Notes under the pieces: generated by a model
Told to the model about the DNA's origin: nothing
Database searches by the model: none
Seen by the model: the letters and a program-made list of their open reading frames with translations, nothing else
DNA from: a virus
Length of the DNA stretch: 37,103 nt
IMG/VR virus record: IMGVR_UViG_3300042866_001722
Span: 1 to 37,103 of that record
Strand: one strand, 5' to 3'
In this document: positions 35,239 to 37,103 of the stretch, in pieces
Position numbering within the stretch: the stretch's first letter is position 1
Layout of the letters: each line of letters begins with the position of its first letter
Translations under genes and position numbers: made by a program

Positions 35239-36246
35239 AGGAGCAACAATAACCCCGTAAGATTCCGAGTGCGCCGGGCGGAATGGAACAAGACAACACC
35301 TTGGTGCTGCGACTTCTTTGCCCACGGTAAGAGGGTGCGAAAGTTCTTCGCTGCGGAGGAATTAGCCTGGGCGGAGGGCGCAAGGCTGGTTGCCCAAGTG
35401 ACCGAGAAAGGCACGGCCTCGCTCAATGCTCCGATCGGGGGACTGACTGTCGCTCGTGCCGTTCGGATGTGGGTCAATGAGCAGGAACCGCGCAGCGACT
35501 CGCATCGCCAGAAGATCGAGATCTTTGAGCGAGCCTTCCCCAAGGCGTTCAATGGCCCCGTGGGCTACATCGAGGCGGCAGCTTTGCGGCGATGGGTGAA
35601 GAGCAGATCGGCCAACGCGATTACACAGGCCATGTATTTCAGGTATGCAAAAATGTTTTTTGGCTACCTAACGGCAAACCGCCTCATCGAGCACAACCCG
35701 ATGGAGGCCGTCCCCGCGCCACGCGGCAGATCAACCAAGAACATCCTGACGCCGCACCAGATGAAGGCGCTGTTGAAGTTGGAAATGCCCGACTATCTGA
35801 TGGCACTGATGCTGCTTGGTGGATTTGCAGGAATCCGAACCGAAGAGGTGTGTCGGATGAGTTGGGAAAACATCAACGCCGCCACGGGCCAGATCCATGT
35901 GCCCCCCGACGCGATCAAACAAAGCCCTGGCGGATTCGACCAGCGCATCACCGATTTTACCGAGCCATTGAAGCGGCGGGCCAAGTTTTTCAAGGGCAGG
36001 CAAGGGCGGATCATTCCTGTGGCTTCGGAAACCTTGCACACGTTGCGAAGGAAGGTTGTCGCTCCGGTGCTCAAAACGTGGCCCGACAACTGCCTGCGGC
36101 ACAGCTTCGCCACCTACCATTTGGCGCGCTGCAAGTCGGCGCCCGTAACGGCCTTCCAAATGGGGCACACCAGCTCGCACCTTGTTCAATCGGTCTATGC
36201 CGTGCCGGCGGCGCTGGCAGATTGGAAGGCGTGGTGGGCATTGTGA
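35236..36246 (+). CDS. int: Tyrosine integrase (336 aa)
   Basis: The N-terminal part (RFRVRRAEWNKTTPWCCDFF, KRVRKFFAAEELAWAEGARL) is an arm-binding-like domain, the middle a SAM-like core-binding domain, and the end the catalytic domain: Arg in GIRTEE (about residue 200), the box NCLRHSFATYHLA (Asn replaces the usual His of H-x-x-R), His in MGHTSS and Tyr in QSVYAV. The next-door attP confirms a site-specific integrase. ATG 35236 is chosen since the frame upstream runs through the terminator hairpin and attP. Confidence 0.88.
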   Translation: MRSNNNPVRFRVRRAEWNKTTPWCCDFFAHGKRVRKFFAAEELAWAEGARLVAQVTEKGTASLNAPIGGLTVARAVRMWVNEQEPRSDSHRQKIEIFERAFPKAFNGPVGYIEAAALRRWVKSRSANAITQAMYFRYAKMFFGYLTANRLIEHNPMEAVPAPRGRSTKNILTPHQMKALLKLEMPDYLMALMLLGGFAGIRTEEVCRMSWENINAATGQIHVPPDAIKQSPGGFDQRITDFTEPLKRRAKFFKGRQGRIIPVASETLHTLRRKVVAPVLKTWPDNCLRHSFATYHLARCKSAPVTAFQMGHTSSHLVQSVYAVPAALADWKAWWAL

Positions 36247-36279
36247 CCCAGACAAATGTGTGCAAGTGTTGGCATTGCG

Positions 36280-36453
36280 ATGCCTAACCAGCGCGACCCC
36301 TCGTTAAAGCGCACCACCATCACGGTGGACGAGGAGCTCTACCGCTGGGCAATTCAGGAAGCAAGGCGCCGGGGCATCAACGATTTCAGCACCTTCGTCC
36401 GCACGCTTATTGCCGCCGAAAGAAAAAACAAAAGTCATGAAAAAGACCGTTGA
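36280..36453 (+). CDS. Ribbon-helix-helix protein (57 aa)
   Basis: A strand KRTTITVDEELYRWAIQEAR followed by FSTFVRTLIAAERK is a typical RHH (CopG/Arc) order. The length fits. ATG 36280 is preferred over 36256. It follows the integrase by 33 bases and overlaps the next RHH gene by 17 bases. Confidence 0.72.
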   Translation: MPNQRDPSLKRTTITVDEELYRWAIQEARRRGINDFSTFVRTLIAAERKNKSHEKDR

Positions 36454-36610
36454 AATCTCACCGGAGGCCGTGGCTGAACTCGACGCCGCTCGCGGCAACA
36501 TTTCGCGCAGTAAATATCTGGACACGCTATTAAAAAAGTCTCAAGGTGTCACACTTCCTCACACGCAGGGCGCCGACTGCCCCAAACGCCGGAAAAAACC
36601 GAAACGATAG
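36437..36610 (+). CDS. Ribbon-helix-helix-like small protein (57 aa)
   Basis: KKTVEISPEAVAELDAARGN (strand and helix) and ISRSKYLDTLLKKS (second helix) follow the RHH layout. The end is very basic (PKRRKKPKR). It overlaps the gene before it by 17 bases. A 7-bp dyad (36608-36626) covers its stop codon. Confidence 0.62.
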   Translation: MKKTVEISPEAVAELDAARGNISRSKYLDTLLKKSQGVTLPHTQGADCPKRRKKPKR

Positions 36611-36626
36611 GACAGCCGATGTCCTA
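36608..36626. promoter_or_regulatory. Dyad TAGGACA/TGTCCTA
   Basis: TAGGACA (36608-36614), 5-base loop, TGTCCTA (36620-36626). It lies between two groups of RHH genes, 22 bases before the next ATG. Operator or short hairpin. Confidence 0.45.
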
Positions 36627-36648
36627 CCCCCTATGAAAGACTCCCCAC

Positions 36649-36852
36649 ATGGAAAATCTGGCTATTGCGTGCATATTCTACGTTGCTGAAAAGGAAGGAA
36701 TTACGCCCGAGGAAGTGCTATGGGCACTTGTCCCCATACCAAACCGTCATATAGTGTCTGACACTTGCAGGCATGAAGAAGCAGCAGAAACCGCGAGACA
36801 GAGCAGCCAACCGGATACGGAAGACCATTCCGTTTCCCGATGCGTTGGCTGA
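36649..36852 (+). CDS. Doubtful small ORF (67 aa)
   Basis: ATG 36649. The first 30 residues (ENLAIACIFYVAEKEGITPE) could be a small helical protein, but the last third overlaps the RHH gene at 36773 by 80 bases in another frame and has low-complexity composition. Possibly only the start is meaningful. Confidence 0.3.
   Translation: MENLAIACIFYVAEKEGITPEEVLWALVPIPNRHIVSDTCRHEEAAETARQSSQPDTEDHSVSRCVG
36728..36755 (+). promoter_or_regulatory. Promoter candidate for the RHH pair
   Basis: TTGTCC (36728-36733), 16-base spacer, TATAGT (36750-36755). The operator palindrome at 36753-36765 overlaps its -10 box, so the regulator would block polymerase directly. Confidence 0.5.
36753..36765. promoter_or_regulatory. 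Operator-like palindrome AGTGTC-T-GACACT
   Basis: A perfect 6+1+6 palindrome eight bases before the ATG at 36773. It shares the GTCTGAC centre with the AGCCGTCTGACGGCT palindrome before the paralogous RHH gene, so the two regulators may recognise related but distinct sites. Confidence 0.58.
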
Positions 36853-36991
36853 CGAGATCCAGGCTATTGCGGACGAGAAATACAAGGGCGACTTCACACG
36901 CGCCGTGCTCGAAGAGATGGCGCGGCGGTTCCCCACGGCGCGAGAGTTTTTGCGGACGAACACCACGTCCAAATTCTCGACCAAAAAATAA
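36773..36991 (+). CDS. Ribbon-helix-helix DNA-binding protein (72 aa)
   Basis: NRIRKTIPFPDALADEIQAI then YKGDFTRAVLEEMARRF gives the strand-helix-helix of RHH regulators. It is a paralogue of the protein starting at 68 (37044), which follows it directly on the circular map. A basic leader (KKQQKPRDRAANR) precedes the domain. The promoter and overlapping palindrome upstream suggest autoregulation. Confidence 0.75.
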   Translation: MKKQQKPRDRAANRIRKTIPFPDALADEIQAIADEKYKGDFTRAVLEEMARRFPTAREFLRTNTTSKFSTKK

Positions 36992-37103
36992 TTTATTTTT
37001 TTCCTTGAGCCGTCTGACGGCTGGTGGTAGAAACACCACCCAGATGCAAGGAGTGACCCGCAAAACCATCTCGTTTCCCTCGCAGCTTGCGAAGGAGATT
37101 GCG
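36977..37103. repeat. Terminal direct repeat, right copy
   Basis: Exact 127-base copy of the window start. The RHH gene at 36773 ends in it (TAA at 36989-36991) and a second copy of the gene at 68 begins in it (ATG at 37044) and runs off the end. 127 is a common maximum assembly k-mer, which fits an assembly overlap of a circular or circularly permuted genome. Confidence 0.93.
37044..37103 (+). CDS. Partial second copy of the RHH gene at 68
   Basis: Same sequence as 68-127, cut by the window end. It is an artefact of the 127-base overlap. Confidence 0.85.
   Translation, partial: MQGVTRKTISFPSQLAKEIA

Noticed and set aside
1-37103. CRISPR arrays, insertion sequences, rRNA genes
   Set aside because: No regularly spaced repeats, no transposase-like ORF and no rRNA-like sequence were seen.

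Overview
The window looks like one complete temperate, siphovirus-type phage genome. Bases 1-127 recur exactly at 36977-37103, as expected when a circular contig (about 36,976 bp unique) is written out linearly. The DNA is GC-rich and most neighbouring genes overlap by 1-4 bases. The virion genes follow the lambda order: small and large (GpA-type) terminase, portal, ClpP-type protease with a nested scaffold, major capsid protein, connectors, G/GT frameshift tail chaperones, tape measure, tail tip and fibres, lysis. The host is probably Gram-negative (lipoprotein, Sec signal peptides, amidase endolysin). A Verrucomicrobiota or related host is only an impression.

Layout. (1) 35.0-37.1 kb and 0-0.45 kb: attP carrying the 3' part of a tRNA-Ser gene, tyrosine integrase, four small genes that look like or resemble ribbon-helix-helix (RHH) regulators, palindromic operators, and an AlpA/excisionase-like gene. 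(2) 0.45-10.2 kb, plus strand: early genes, with many small coupled ORFs, a PD-(D/E)XK resolvase-like protein, an OB-fold-like ssDNA-binding candidate, a ParB-like/DGQHR protein, a RecB-like exonuclease, a GIY-YIG protein, an AEP-type primase and a RepA-like ATPase; a minus-strand zinc-ribbon membrane gene closes it. (3) 10.3-24.7 kb: packaging, head and tail assembly, with a two-domain glycosyltransferase inside the head genes. (4) 24.7-31.8 kb: tail tip and fibres, including two fibre-like proteins with N-terminal signal peptides. (5) 31.8-32.7 kb: holin, small lipoprotein and amidase. (6) 32.7-33.4 kb: non-coding, holding a duplicated hairpin element, a remnant of a second lysin C-terminus, and repeats. 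(7) 34.9-33.4 kb, minus strand: a compact four-gene accessory operon (metallophosphoesterase, HTH protein, HELTH metallopeptidase-like protein, small membrane protein).

How it works together. The integrase and the small regulators would control lysogeny at a tRNA-Ser(CGA) gene. The primase, ATPase, ssDNA-binding protein and nucleases form a replication/recombination set without its own polymerase, so host polymerase is presumably recruited. Two of these proteins end in the same SSB-like tip (SNDPF). Late genes start behind a promoter overlapping a dyad at about 12.69 kb.

The most unusual signal is the hexamer TTGACA placed 19-23 bases before the start codon of many late genes, two in-frame internal starts in the protease gene, and the minus-strand operon. 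Almost every TTGACA I could find by eye on the plus strand sits in this position. It is too close to the start to be an ordinary -35 box. The signal-peptide fibres, the capsid-cassette glycosyltransferase and the minus-strand operon are the other main candidates for new biology.
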